8,144 bases of DNA from Betaproteobacteria bacterium (GCA_029883965.1 JAOUIN010000100.1:1-8144); one strand, 5' to 3'; numbered from the stretch's first letter, positions 1-6,528 are shown. Translations and numbers: made by a program. Notes: generated from the sequence alone by a model not told the origin.

Positions 1-1540
1 CCGCCTTCTTTGCCGCTTTTTTCGCCGCCGCTTTTTTCACGGGCCTGCCCTTCGCCTTGCCGCCCATCGCTTCTTTCGCCGCTTCACGCCCGGCAATGCG
101 GCCGAAGACTGCGCCCGACATCAGCCCCGTGCCCAGCGGATAGTTGTAATGGAACAGCCCGCCGACCATCTCGCCGCAGGTGTAGAGGCCGGGTATGGGT
201 TTCCAGCCGGTGGAGATGACGCGCGTCTGCTTGTCGATCCGCAGTCCGCCGAAAGTGAAGGTGATGCCGCCGGTCACCGGCCACGACACGTACGGCGGCG
301 TGTCGAGTTTCTGCGCCCAGTTGGTTTTGGGCGGATCTATGCCTTCGGTGTGCAAACCGTCGAGCACCGCGGCATTGAACGGGCCGCCGTGACCGCAGGC
401 GGCGTTGTACTCGTTGAGCGTTTTCATCGCCTGCGCATGGTCGACCTTCAGTTGCCTGACCAGGCCTTCGAGCGTGTCGGAGCGGAAAGGCTCGCTGCTG
501 GAATAACGCGGCTCGAGCAGGTGCATGGTTTTGGCATCGAAGATCTGGTACACAAGGCTCTTCGGCTGCTTCAGGATCAGGCCACCGTACTTGGCGTACG
601 TGAATGACTGGAAATCCGGTGCCTCATTGATCCAGCGTTTACCCTCGACGTTGATCATCACGCCGTACGGATACGACAGGCGGTTGGTCTTGTCGGTGAG
701 GTTGCGCTGGCCGTAATCCGGCGCGTCGGCAACGATGGGCGTGGCATGGCAGCCGCCCCAGTGGCCCCACGGCATGGCGCCAGCCTCGATCGCCATGCGC
801 AGGCCGTCACCGTAGTTGAAGTTAGAGCCGCGCACCTTGGCGTGGCCCCATTCCTGGCCGAGGTAATGCGTGCGCCACGCCGGATTGGTCTCGAAACCGC
901 CGCAGGCGAGGATGACCGCGCCGGCCTTGATGGTCTGCAGGCCTTTGTCACCGCGCACGACCACGCCTTTCACGCTGCCCTGCCCGTTCATCGCCAGATC
1001 AAGGACATGCGCTTCGTAGCGGATTTCCACGCCCATGGCTTCGCAGGTCTGGAACCACTGCTTCGACAGGCCCACGCCTTCATGCACCGTGCGCACGATC
1101 GCACCCTTGGGCCACTTGATCTTGTCGCCGACCTTGATGCCCATCACCGACTTGGCCAGCTCAAAGTGGTGCTTGCCCACATCCTGCAGCCAGCAGGTGG
1201 TGTCGTAGGATTCGTCGATCATCAGCTTCGACAGTTCGGGATCGCTGCGGCCGTCGGTAACCCGCATCAGATCCTCGGTGAATGCCTCGTGCGGATACAC
1301 CGGCACGCCGGAATGAAAGCCCGGATACTCGTCCTCGACATCGGGTACAAAACGGTCGATTTCATCCGCGTGGTTGAACACAAAACGGAATATCGCGCCG
1401 CTGAAATGGGTGTTGCCGCCGCGCTGCGCCTTCGGCGCCTTTTCCAGCAGCAGTACTTTTCTCGCACCATTTTCCCGCGCCGATACGGCTGCGGCGCAGG
1501 CGGCATTGCCACCGCCGACGACTATGACGTCGTATTCCAT
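1..1540 (-). CDS. FAD-dependent dehydrogenase, fumarate reductase/tricarballylate dehydrogenase (TcuA-like) family; C-terminus beyond window
   Basis: Probably a cytosolic flavoenzyme that oxidises or reduces a carboxylic acid at a carbon-carbon bond; TcuA of this family converts tricarballylate to cis-aconitate. The start at 1540 gives 513 visible codons. The N-terminus MEYDVIVVGGGNAA is a dinucleotide-binding beta-alpha-beta fold (glycines 9-11), ending at the ribose-binding Glu33 (LLLEK). It is followed by RGGNTHFSG (40-48), the flavin-contact segment of the fumarate reductase flavoprotein family. Near the C-terminus, GLYTCGEMVGGLFHYNYPLG and then GTGLMSG (Met474) form the closing FAD-binding motif, so the catalytic body is essentially complete. 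After it comes a Lys/Ala-rich tail (KKAAAKKAAKKA, about 502-513) that runs off the edge without a stop; such a tail is not usual in the family. AGGAG at 1549-1553 supports the start. It is divergent from the MmgE/PrpD gene. The family call is firm; the substrate is inferred only from resemblance, and other acids are possible. Confidence 0.85.
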   Translation of the reverse strand, partial: MEYDVIVVGGGNAACAAAVSARENGARKVLLLEKAPKAQRGGNTHFSGAIFRFVFNHADEIDRFVPDVEDEYPGFHSGVPVYPHEAFTEDLMRVTDGRSDPELSKLMIDESYDTTCWLQDVGKHHFELAKSVMGIKVGDKIKWPKGAIVRTVHEGVGLSKQWFQTCEAMGVEIRYEAHVLDLAMNGQGSVKGVVVRGDKGLQTIKAGAVILACGGFETNPAWRTHYLGQEWGHAKVRGSNFNYGDGLRMAIEAGAMPWGHWGGCHATPIVADAPDYGQRNLTDKTNRLSYPYGVMINVEGKRWINEAPDFQSFTYAKYGGLILKQPKSLVYQIFDAKTMHLLEPRYSSSEPFRSDTLEGLVRQLKVDHAQAMKTLNEYNAACGHGGPFNAAVLDGLHTEGIDPPKTNWAQKLDTPPYVSWPVTGGITFTFGGLRIDKQTRVISTGWKPIPGLYTCGEMVGGLFHYNYPLGTGLMSGAVFGRIAGREAAKEAMGGKAKGRPVKKAAAKKAAKKA

Positions 1541-1548
1541 TGTCTGAA

Positions 1549-1553
1549 CTCCT
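1549..1553 (-). promoter_or_regulatory. Ribosome binding site of the flavoprotein gene
   Basis: On the minus strand this reads AGGAG, 8 nt before the ATG at 1540. It fixes the start of the flavoprotein. Confidence 0.75.
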
Positions 1554-1634
1554 GATCAAATGAAGAATTGGATGCCGCCGCCGATGCGGATTGCGCATTT
1601 CCTCGCGCTGCACCGGCCCGCGATCACTCGTTTC

Positions 1635-1664
1635 AGTATGCGCGGCACACAAAAATGATGTCAA
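1635..1664 (-). promoter_or_regulatory. Predicted sigma70-type promoter for the flavoprotein gene
   Basis: On the minus strand a consensus -35 box TTGACA (1664-1659) is followed after 18 bp by CATACT (1640-1635), four of six matches to TATAAT. A T5 run lies in the spacer. Transcription from here would leave a leader of roughly 85-90 nt before the flavoprotein start. No equally good promoter was seen for the divergent MmgE/PrpD gene. This is pattern matching by eye, with no experimental support. Confidence 0.5.
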
Positions 1665-1760
1665 GAAACCGGGCGCCGCAATATCTCCTAGCATATGGAC
1701 TCGGCGCAGACATCGGGCGCTCGCATGCCGTACTCTGCGGAAAACCGCTCGCAGCAATGA

Positions 1761-1765
1761 AGGAG
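1761..1765 (+). promoter_or_regulatory. Ribosome binding site deciding the MmgE/PrpD start
   Basis: AGGAG lies 9 nt before the ATG at 1775. The reading frame stays open upstream to about 1568, but the other in-frame ATG at 1757 sits just ahead of this site and cannot use it. This favours 1775 as the true start. Confidence 0.75.
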
Positions 1766-1774
1766 AAATCCGCC

Positions 1775-3166
1775 ATGAATGACGACCGTCGCGCCGTGGG
1801 CGCACCGACCCGTGAACTCGCCGCCTGGATCAGCGGGCTCCAATACAAAGACATCCCGGAACGCACACGTGAAGTCGTGCGCATCGCGATCCTCGACACG
1901 CTGGGCTGCGGCATTTACGGTTTCGGCACCCCGTGGGCCGGCATGCTGCTCAAATGGGCACGCAACGGCAGCTCTGGCCGCGGCGATGCCACGGTGTGGG
2001 GCGACCGCAGTCCGTCACTGCGCGTGGCCGATGCGGCAATGGTCAACGGTTCCGCGGCGCATGCCTTCGAGCTCGATGATTATCACAATGCCAAACTCCA
2101 CGCCGGCGCAATCGCAGTGCCGGCCGCGCTGGCAATGGCGGAAAAGCTCGGCTCGGACGGCAGGGCCATCGTGACCGCGATTGCCGCCGGCTACGAAACC
2201 ATGATCCGCTCCAGCCTCGCCTCGAATCCGTCGGCGACCCGGCTGCGCGGCTGGCACATCACCGGCATCTACGGGCCGTTTGCGGCGGCAGCAGCCTGTG
2301 CGTCGCTGATGAAACTCGACCCCGAACAGACCGCGTGGGCGCTGGGCCTCGCCGGCACGCAGGGCGCGGGCACCTGGGCCTTCAACGCCGACGGCACCAT
2401 GAGCAAACGTTTCCATGCCGGCAAGGCTGCGCATTCGGGCGTGCTCGCCGCGGAACTCGCAGCGATGGGCTTCACCGGCCCGACGCAGATCTACGAGTTC
2501 GAGGACGGCGGCGTATTGAAGGCGCATTCCGACGACAGCGACGTCACCCAGCTCACGCGCGACCTCGGCCGCGTCTGGCATACCGACACCAACTCGATCA
2601 AGCCCTACTCCTGCTGCGGCAGCACGCACGCCTACATCGACGCGGCACTGGCGGTGCGCGCGAAAATCGGCGCGCCGTGGGATCTGCAGCGCCCGGTCAA
2701 GGTCGGCCTGTCCAATGTCGTCGATGTGCAGTGCGGCTTCGCCTACGCGCCGGGCAGCGCGCTCAACGCGCAGATGAGCCTGCGCTACATCGTCGCCGCC
2801 GCGCTGGTCGACGGCGCAGTACTGCCGCCGCAGTTCACCGATGAGCGCATGCGCGATCCGGCATTGATCAAGCTCGCCGCACAGCTTGATTGCGTCCATG
2901 ACCCCAAACTCGACGCCTTGTATCCGAAACACTTTGCCGGCTGGGTCGCGGCTGAAAAAGACGGCCAGTGGGTAAGAGCGGACATCCTCAACCCCACCGG
3001 CTCGATCGACAATCCGGTCGATGCCGCCGGCGTCACCGCAAAAATCCGCGGCATCCTGCCGGATGCGCCGGTGGATGCCATTGCCAATGTCGCGCTCGAC
3101 ATCGAGAACCATGACCCGCGCGAGCTGCTGATGCTTGCCGCGCAGAGCAAAGTCCAGGCACCGTGA
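1775..3166 (+). CDS. MmgE/PrpD family protein
   Basis: The MmgE/PrpD family contains 2-methylcitrate dehydratase, cis-aconitate decarboxylase and iminodisuccinate epimerase; all handle small di- or tricarboxylates without a redox cofactor. The product is 463 aa, a normal length for the family. The helical N-terminal domain holds the hallmark NGSAAHAFELDDYHN (91-105), then H109, RGWHITGIYGPF (158-169, His161) and SKRFHAGKAAHSG (210-222). KPYSCCGSTHAYIDA (276-290, His285) opens the second domain, followed by a C-terminal segment ending in NHDPRELL. Compared with human cis-aconitate decarboxylase, as I recall its active site, the positions of Asp93 and Thr97 appear to be Glu99 and Tyr103, while the His residues are kept, so its substrate need not be cis-aconitate. 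It is divergent from the flavoprotein and upstream of the dehydrogenase and TctC genes, suggesting a shared carboxylic-acid pathway. Family certain; reaction unknown. Confidence 0.9.
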   Translation: MNDDRRAVGAPTRELAAWISGLQYKDIPERTREVVRIAILDTLGCGIYGFGTPWAGMLLKWARNGSSGRGDATVWGDRSPSLRVADAAMVNGSAAHAFELDDYHNAKLHAGAIAVPAALAMAEKLGSDGRAIVTAIAAGYETMIRSSLASNPSATRLRGWHITGIYGPFAAAAACASLMKLDPEQTAWALGLAGTQGAGTWAFNADGTMSKRFHAGKAAHSGVLAAELAAMGFTGPTQIYEFEDGGVLKAHSDDSDVTQLTRDLGRVWHTDTNSIKPYSCCGSTHAYIDAALAVRAKIGAPWDLQRPVKVGLSNVVDVQCGFAYAPGSALNAQMSLRYIVAAALVDGAVLPPQFTDERMRDPALIKLAAQLDCVHDPKLDALYPKHFAGWVAAEKDGQWVRADILNPTGSIDNPVDAAGVTAKIRGILPDAPVDAIANVALDIENHDPRELLMLAAQSKVQAP

Positions 3167-3222
3167 GCACCGTCACGCACAACGACCGTCAGGCGGTGAA
3201 ACACAAACCCATACAAAAATGT

Positions 3223-3351
3223 CCGTCATTCCTATGCAGGTCAATCCGGCGCGCCCCGAAGGAAGTCCCCTTAGGGGGAAAGCCGGAATCCAGTCGGTGC
3301 TGGAAAATCCCCCTGGATTCCGGCCCGCGCTTTGTGCGGCCGGAATGACGG
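3223..3351. repeat. Intergenic palindromic repeat element (dRS3-like inverted-repeat unit)
   Basis: The 230-bp gap between the MmgE/PrpD and dehydrogenase genes holds a nested palindrome. The outer arms are CCGTCATTCC (3223-3232) and GGAATGACGG (3342-3351), perfectly complementary over 10 bp. An inner pair, GCCGGAATCCAG (3282-3293) and CTGGATTCCGGC (3313-3324), is perfect over 12 bp with a 19-nt loop. A third pairing, ATTCCGGCC (3317-3325) with GGCCGGAAT (3338-3346), competes with it. A small CCCC-TTA-GGGG hairpin lies at 3267-3277. The GTCATTCC/GGAATGAC ends resemble short dispersed repeats common in intergenic DNA of Neisseria (dRS3) and other proteobacteria. It carries no gene; the open frames across it are unlikely to be coding. 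Once transcribed it could fold and act as a processing or partial termination site inside the transcript. Confidence 0.75.
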
Positions 3352-3396
3352 CAGAAACATTTATCGCATTCGTTAACTTACAAAATCCGTAAAACC

Positions 3397-4431
3397 ATGA
3401 CCAAAAAAATCGCCGTACTCGGCACCGGCGCCATCGGCAGCAGCATCGGCGCGGATCTGACCCACGCAGGTTATGACGTTACTCTGATCGATCAGTGGCC
3501 AGCGCACGTCAAGGCCATGAAGAGCAACGGCCTGCATGTCCAGTTCAAGGACTCGCAGTTCCAGGTGCCGGTAAAAGCACTCAACCTGTGCGACCTGTCT
3601 GCGGCGCGACAGACATTCGATATCGTGTTTCTCGCCGCCAAGTCCAACGACACGCGCTGGCTCGCCGAATTCATCAGGCCGTACCTAAAAAAGGACAGCA
3701 TTGTGGTCGGCACACAGAACGGTATGAACGACGACGCCATTGCCGCCATCATCGGCCGCGAACGCGTCATCGGCTGCGTGGTGGAACTGCAGGCGGAGCT
3801 GTTCACGCCGGGCCAGATCCAGCGCAACACCACGCGCAAGGGTTCATGGTTCACGGTCGGCGAACTCGACGGCGCGTACACGCCGCGCGTCAAGGAAATC
3901 GCGGCCATCATGGGCAAGGTCGGGCGCTGCGATGTGACCAACAACATCTACGGCGCGAAATGGACCAAGCTCATTGCCAACACCATGACCATGGGCCCGT
4001 TCAGCCTGCTCGGGCTGCGCAATTTCGAAGCGGCCGCACTGCCGGGCATGTTCGACATCTCGGTCAAGCTGGGCAAGGAGTCGATGGCGGTGGGTACCGC
4101 ACTCGGCTACCGCGTCGAACCGATTTTCGGCTTGCGCGCAGATGAATTTGCCGGCTCCAGCGACGAAAACCTTGTAACGACGATGAAAACCCTGCTGTCG
4201 CACGTGGGCGGCGGTCGCACCGCTCCCATCCACGATCATCTGAAGGGCCGCGCCAGCGAGATCGAATACATCAGCGGCCTTGTTGCGCGCAAAGGCGCGG
4301 AGCTCGGCATCGCCACCCCGGCCAACGCAGCGGTGGCCGCCCTGGACCATCAGATCAATACCGGCGAACTGCCGATGGAGGCCGCCAATTACGCATTGCT
4401 GCAGAAAAATCTGGGGCTGGGCACCGCCTGA
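3397..4431 (+). CDS. Ketopantoate reductase (ApbA/PanE) family NAD(P)-dependent dehydrogenase
   Basis: A 344-aa cytosolic oxidoreductase with the ApbA/PanE fold, which reduces 2-keto acids such as 2-dehydropantoate to hydroxy acids using NADPH. The N-terminal Rossmann fold has KIAVLGTGAIGSSIG (4-18, Gly9/Gly11/Gly14). QNGMND (107-112) carries the conserved Asn108. The C-terminal helical domain has AKWTKLIANTMTMGPF (187-202), whose Lys191 matches the catalytic lysine, and GRASEIEYISG (284-294), whose Glu288 matches the substrate-binding Glu. All key residues are therefore present. It is somewhat longer than typical PanE (about 300 aa). Its place 48 bp upstream of a TctC gene and downstream of an MmgE/PrpD gene points to a catabolic paralogue acting on another keto or hydroxy acid rather than pantothenate synthesis; that is inference. 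No clear Shine-Dalgarno precedes the ATG at 3397; the residue pattern (MTKKIAVLG) supports this start. Confidence 0.88.
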   Translation: MTKKIAVLGTGAIGSSIGADLTHAGYDVTLIDQWPAHVKAMKSNGLHVQFKDSQFQVPVKALNLCDLSAARQTFDIVFLAAKSNDTRWLAEFIRPYLKKDSIVVGTQNGMNDDAIAAIIGRERVIGCVVELQAELFTPGQIQRNTTRKGSWFTVGELDGAYTPRVKEIAAIMGKVGRCDVTNNIYGAKWTKLIANTMTMGPFSLLGLRNFEAAALPGMFDISVKLGKESMAVGTALGYRVEPIFGLRADEFAGSSDENLVTTMKTLLSHVGGGRTAPIHDHLKGRASEIEYISGLVARKGAELGIATPANAAVAALDHQINTGELPMEAANYALLQKNLGLGTA

Positions 4432-4467
4432 TCCCCAGGCGCCCGCCACTGACATCCGCTGAACTAC

Positions 4468-4472
4468 AGGAG
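4468..4472 (+). promoter_or_regulatory. Ribosome binding site of the first TctC gene
   Basis: AGGAG lies 7 nt before the ATG at 4480, within the 48-bp gap after the dehydrogenase gene. The short gap without a terminator suggests co-transcription of the two. Confidence 0.75.
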
Positions 4473-4479
4473 TAAAACC

Positions 4480-5448
4480 ATGAAACGCACCATCATGCAC
4501 ATGACTGCGCTGGCAGCAATTGCAGCAACCTGCATCCCCGCAGTCGCCGCGACATTTCCGGAACGTCCGGTACGCATGATTGCAGCATCTGCCGCAGGCG
4601 GCGGCACTGACATCATTGCACGGCTGCTGGCGCAACCTCTGACTGAACGCTGGGGCCAGCAGGTCATCGTCGATAACCGGCCGGGCGGCGGCGGCGTGAT
4701 CGCCACCGATATTGCCGTGAAATCGGTACCCGACGGCTACACGCTGCTGCTGCAAAGCGTCGGCATCTCCTATGCACCGGCGCTGTACAAAAAGCTGCCC
4801 TTCGACGTGCAGCGCGACATCGCTGCGGTGACGATCGTCGGTAGCCAGCCCTTCGTGCTGGCCGTGAACCCGTCGGTGCCGGCGAAATCCGTGGTCGAGC
4901 TGGTACAGCTGGCAAAAAGCAAACCCGGTGAAATCCGCTTTGCGTCCGGCGGCGTCAGCGGCGCATCCCATCTGGGCTCGGAACTGTTTCGCGTGACCGC
5001 CGGCGTGAACATGGTGCACGTGCCCTACAAAGGCACTGGCCCCGGCGTCACCGCACTGCTCACGGGCGAAGTACACATGGCGATCGCCGGCGTCGGCACC
5101 ATGCTGCCGCATGCAAAAAGCGGCAAGGTGCGCGCGCTCGCAGTCACCGGTGCCAAGCGCAGTCCGGCAGCGCCGGATCTGCCCACCGTCGCTGAAAACG
5201 GATTGCCCGGTTATGCCTTCGATGTCTGGTACGGATTGTTTGCGCCCGCAAAAACGCCGCGCGCCACGCTCAACAGGATCAGCAGTGACGCCAATGCCGC
5301 GCTGGGCGACCCGGCTGCAGCCAAGCGATTCGCCGCCGCCGGCATCGACATCATCGGCGGCAACGTCGAGGAATCAAACAAGGTGCTCCGCGCGGAAATG
5401 ACCAAATGGGCACGCGTGATCCGCGAAGCCGGCATCCGCGCCGACTGA
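4480..5448 (+). CDS. Tripartite tricarboxylate transporter substrate-binding protein (TctC/Bug family)
   Basis: A 322-aa periplasmic protein that captures a small organic acid (citrate, other carboxylates and aromatic acids are known ligands in the family) and delivers it to a TctA/TctB membrane pair. Residues 1-23 form a Sec signal peptide: MKRT, a hydrophobic Ala-rich core, and an AVA-A cleavage site. The mature protein begins TFPERPVRMIAASAAGGGTDIIARLLA, the classic Bug opening. Further family motifs are VDNRPGGGG (64-72), GGVSGASHL (157-165), HVPYKGTGPGV (180-190) and GKVRALAVTGAKRSPAAPDLPTVAE (215-239), ending with a KWARVIREAGI helix. Length is normal. It is the last gene before a strong terminator and is probably in one transcript with the dehydrogenase gene. 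No TctA/TctB genes lie in the window, so its membrane partner must be elsewhere, as is common for Bug proteins. The ligand cannot be read from the sequence. Confidence 0.95.
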   Translation: MKRTIMHMTALAAIAATCIPAVAATFPERPVRMIAASAAGGGTDIIARLLAQPLTERWGQQVIVDNRPGGGGVIATDIAVKSVPDGYTLLLQSVGISYAPALYKKLPFDVQRDIAAVTIVGSQPFVLAVNPSVPAKSVVELVQLAKSKPGEIRFASGGVSGASHLGSELFRVTAGVNMVHVPYKGTGPGVTALLTGEVHMAIAGVGTMLPHAKSGKVRALAVTGAKRSPAAPDLPTVAENGLPGYAFDVWYGLFAPAKTPRATLNRISSDANAALGDPAAAKRFAAAGIDIIGGNVEESNKVLRAEMTKWARVIREAGIRAD

Positions 5449-5500
5449 ACGCGGCAGACGCGGTAAAATCAGGGCACAGGCAAAAGCACGTCTCGCATAG

Positions 5501-5529
5501 ACCGGCCGGACCAGCGCCGGTGTTTTTTT
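5501..5529 (+). terminator. Rho-independent terminator after the TctC gene
   Basis: ACCGGC (5501-5506) and GCCGGT (5516-5521) form a perfect 6-bp GC-rich stem with a 9-nt loop, followed by G and seven Ts (5523-5529). It lies about 50 nt after the TctC stop and about 40 nt before the cupin gene, so it should separate the upstream run from the cupin/DoxX pair. Confidence 0.75.
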
Positions 5530-5570
5530 AATCAGGCAGCAAACGCGAATTGAAAGGGAGTACAGCAATC

Positions 5571-6020
5571 ATGAAATTCCGCCGAGTAGTCACCGGAGTC
5601 AACAAGGAAGGCAAATCCTGCATAAAATGGGACAGCAACATCGAACCGATCCCGATGCGGCCGGGATTCGGCAACATTCCGATGTGGGCCACGAAGAAGC
5701 TGCCGGTGGAAATGACCGAGGAAGATCCCAACACCTGGGAACTGGGCACCAGCCTCGCCGGAGGCTCCGTGTTCCGTCTGGCCAAGTACGAGCCGGGCGT
5801 GGCCAAGCGCTGGCACGTAACCGACTCGGTGGATTACGCGATCTGCCTCGCGGGTGAACTGTGGATGCAGCTCGATACCGGCGAAGAGGTTCACCTGACG
5901 CCGGGCACCGTAATCATCCAGCGCGCGACCAACCACAACTGGGAAAATCGCGGAAAAGAGCCCTGCATCATGGCTTATGTACTGCTGGCAACCGAAGGCG
6001 CCAAGACCACCGGCTGGTAG
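5571..6020 (+). CDS. Cupin-domain protein (single cupin_2-type)
   Basis: A 149-aa probably cytosolic protein with one small beta-barrel. Cupin motif 1 is seen around KRWHVTDSVDYAICLAGEL (79-97): His82, the DY pair at 88-89 and Gly95-Glu96. Motif 2 is LTPGTVIIQRATNHNWENRG (109-128): Pro111-Gly112, His122, Asn123 and Asn126. His82 and His122 are plausible metal ligands, but the second His and the Glu of the textbook HxH…E motif are absent (W-H-V-T). The metal site may therefore be reduced or lost, as in many regulatory or non-enzymatic cupins. The start at 5571 has GGGAG 10 nt upstream (5556-5560); a TTG at 5550 could extend it by seven residues but has no better support. It follows a terminator, so it should have its own promoter; none was convincingly seen. 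Family certain, function unknown. Confidence 0.88.
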   Translation: MKFRRVVTGVNKEGKSCIKWDSNIEPIPMRPGFGNIPMWATKKLPVEMTEEDPNTWELGTSLAGGSVFRLAKYEPGVAKRWHVTDSVDYAICLAGELWMQLDTGEEVHLTPGTVIIQRATNHNWENRGKEPCIMAYVLLATEGAKTTGW

Positions 6021-6060
6021 GCACTCGTGACCCGTTCCGGCTCAGGTCGCAATCCGAACG

Positions 6061-6087
6061 ACGGCGCATCAGGCGATGATGCGCCGT
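6061..6087. other. Strong hairpin between the cupin and DoxX genes
   Basis: ACGGCGCATC (6061-6070) and GATGCGCCGT (6078-6087) pair perfectly over 10 bp around a 7-nt loop. The stem can be redrawn with a 3-nt bulge to include flanking GAAC/GTTC. No T tract follows, so it is not a classic terminator. It lies in the 111-bp gap and could be an mRNA-stabilising or processing structure, or a protein-binding palindrome. Confidence 0.6.
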
Positions 6088-6131
6088 TCAGCTTCCATTC
6101 CGCCTCAACCACATCAATCGAGACTACAACC

Positions 6132-6512
6132 ATGGACGACATCGGCAAACTGATACTGCGCCTGACGCTCGGGATACTCATGCTGCTGCACGGCATCGCC
6201 AAACTGCGGTTCGGCATCAGCGGAATCGAAGGCATGCTCGTGAGCCACGGCCTGCCGGCTTTTTTCGCGTACGGAGTGCTTGTTGGCGAAGTCCTGGCGC
6301 CCTTGCTGCTGATTTTCGGCTTTTACGCGCGCATCGGCGGCGTGCTGGTGGCATTCAACATGGTGGTCGCAGTCGCCCTCGCCCACAGCTCGCAACTGCT
6401 CGACCTCGGAAAATCCGGCGGCTGGGCGCTGGAGCTTCAGGGCTTTTTCCTGTTTACCGCGATCGCCGTGGCGCTGATCGGACCGGGGAAATTCAGCATC
6501 AACCGGCAGTAG
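6132..6512 (+). CDS. DoxX family inner-membrane protein
   Basis: A 126-aa integral membrane protein with about four transmembrane helices (roughly residues 5-24, 45-64, 67-86 and 98-117). DoxX family marks are the first helix ending LLHGIAKLRFG (18-28), GEVLAPLLLIFGFYARIGG (52-70), and the C-terminal GGWALELQGFFLF (96-108) followed by GPGKFSINR. DoxX proteins are small quinone-pool or redox-associated membrane subunits; most are uncharacterised, so no reaction is assigned. The ATG at 6132 is chosen because it opens directly on the first helix. A GTG at 6027 is in frame but would add a 35-residue hydrophilic stretch spanning the perfect hairpin at 6061-6087. The ribosome site is weak (GAG at 6120-6122). 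It follows the cupin gene by 111 bp in the same direction, and the two are likely one unit. It converges on the next TctC gene. Confidence 0.88.
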   Translation: MDDIGKLILRLTLGILMLLHGIAKLRFGISGIEGMLVSHGLPAFFAYGVLVGEVLAPLLLIFGFYARIGGVLVAFNMVVAVALAHSSQLLDLGKSGGWALELQGFFLFTAIAVALIGPGKFSINRQ

Positions 6513-6528
6513 CCCGCGCACGCGCTAC

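Noticed and set aside
746..1555. Long plus-strand open frame opposite the flavoprotein
   Set aside because: It is antisense to a well-supported FAD enzyme, its translation (His/Ala/Arg/Val mixture) shows no family motif, and such frames are expected in GC-rich DNA.
1568..1774. 69-codon N-terminal extension of the MmgE/PrpD protein
   Set aside because: It has no family similarity, covers the promoter spacer, and the AGGAG at 1761-1765 points to the ATG at 1775.
2015..3112. 365-codon minus-strand open frame opposite the MmgE/PrpD gene
   Set aside because: Compositional shadow of the real gene: Arg/Gly/Val/His-rich with no recognisable motif and no ribosome site.
3135..3392. Small plus-strand frames across the intergenic repeat
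   Set aside because: They consist largely of the palindromic repeat, lack ribosome sites and overlap one another in different frames.
3844..5112. 422-codon minus-strand open frame spanning the dehydrogenase and TctC genes
   Set aside because: It crosses two firmly identified genes in antisense and reads as low-information His/Gly/Ala/Arg sequence.
5464..5469. TAAAAT as a possible promoter -10 box for the cupin gene
   Set aside because: No -35 box at a proper distance, and it lies upstream of the strong terminator at 5501-5529, so transcripts from it would mostly stop before the cupin gene.
6027..6131. GTG-initiated 35-residue extension of DoxX
   Set aside because: Hydrophilic, without family similarity, and it passes through a perfect hairpin; the ATG at 6132 opens directly on the first membrane helix.
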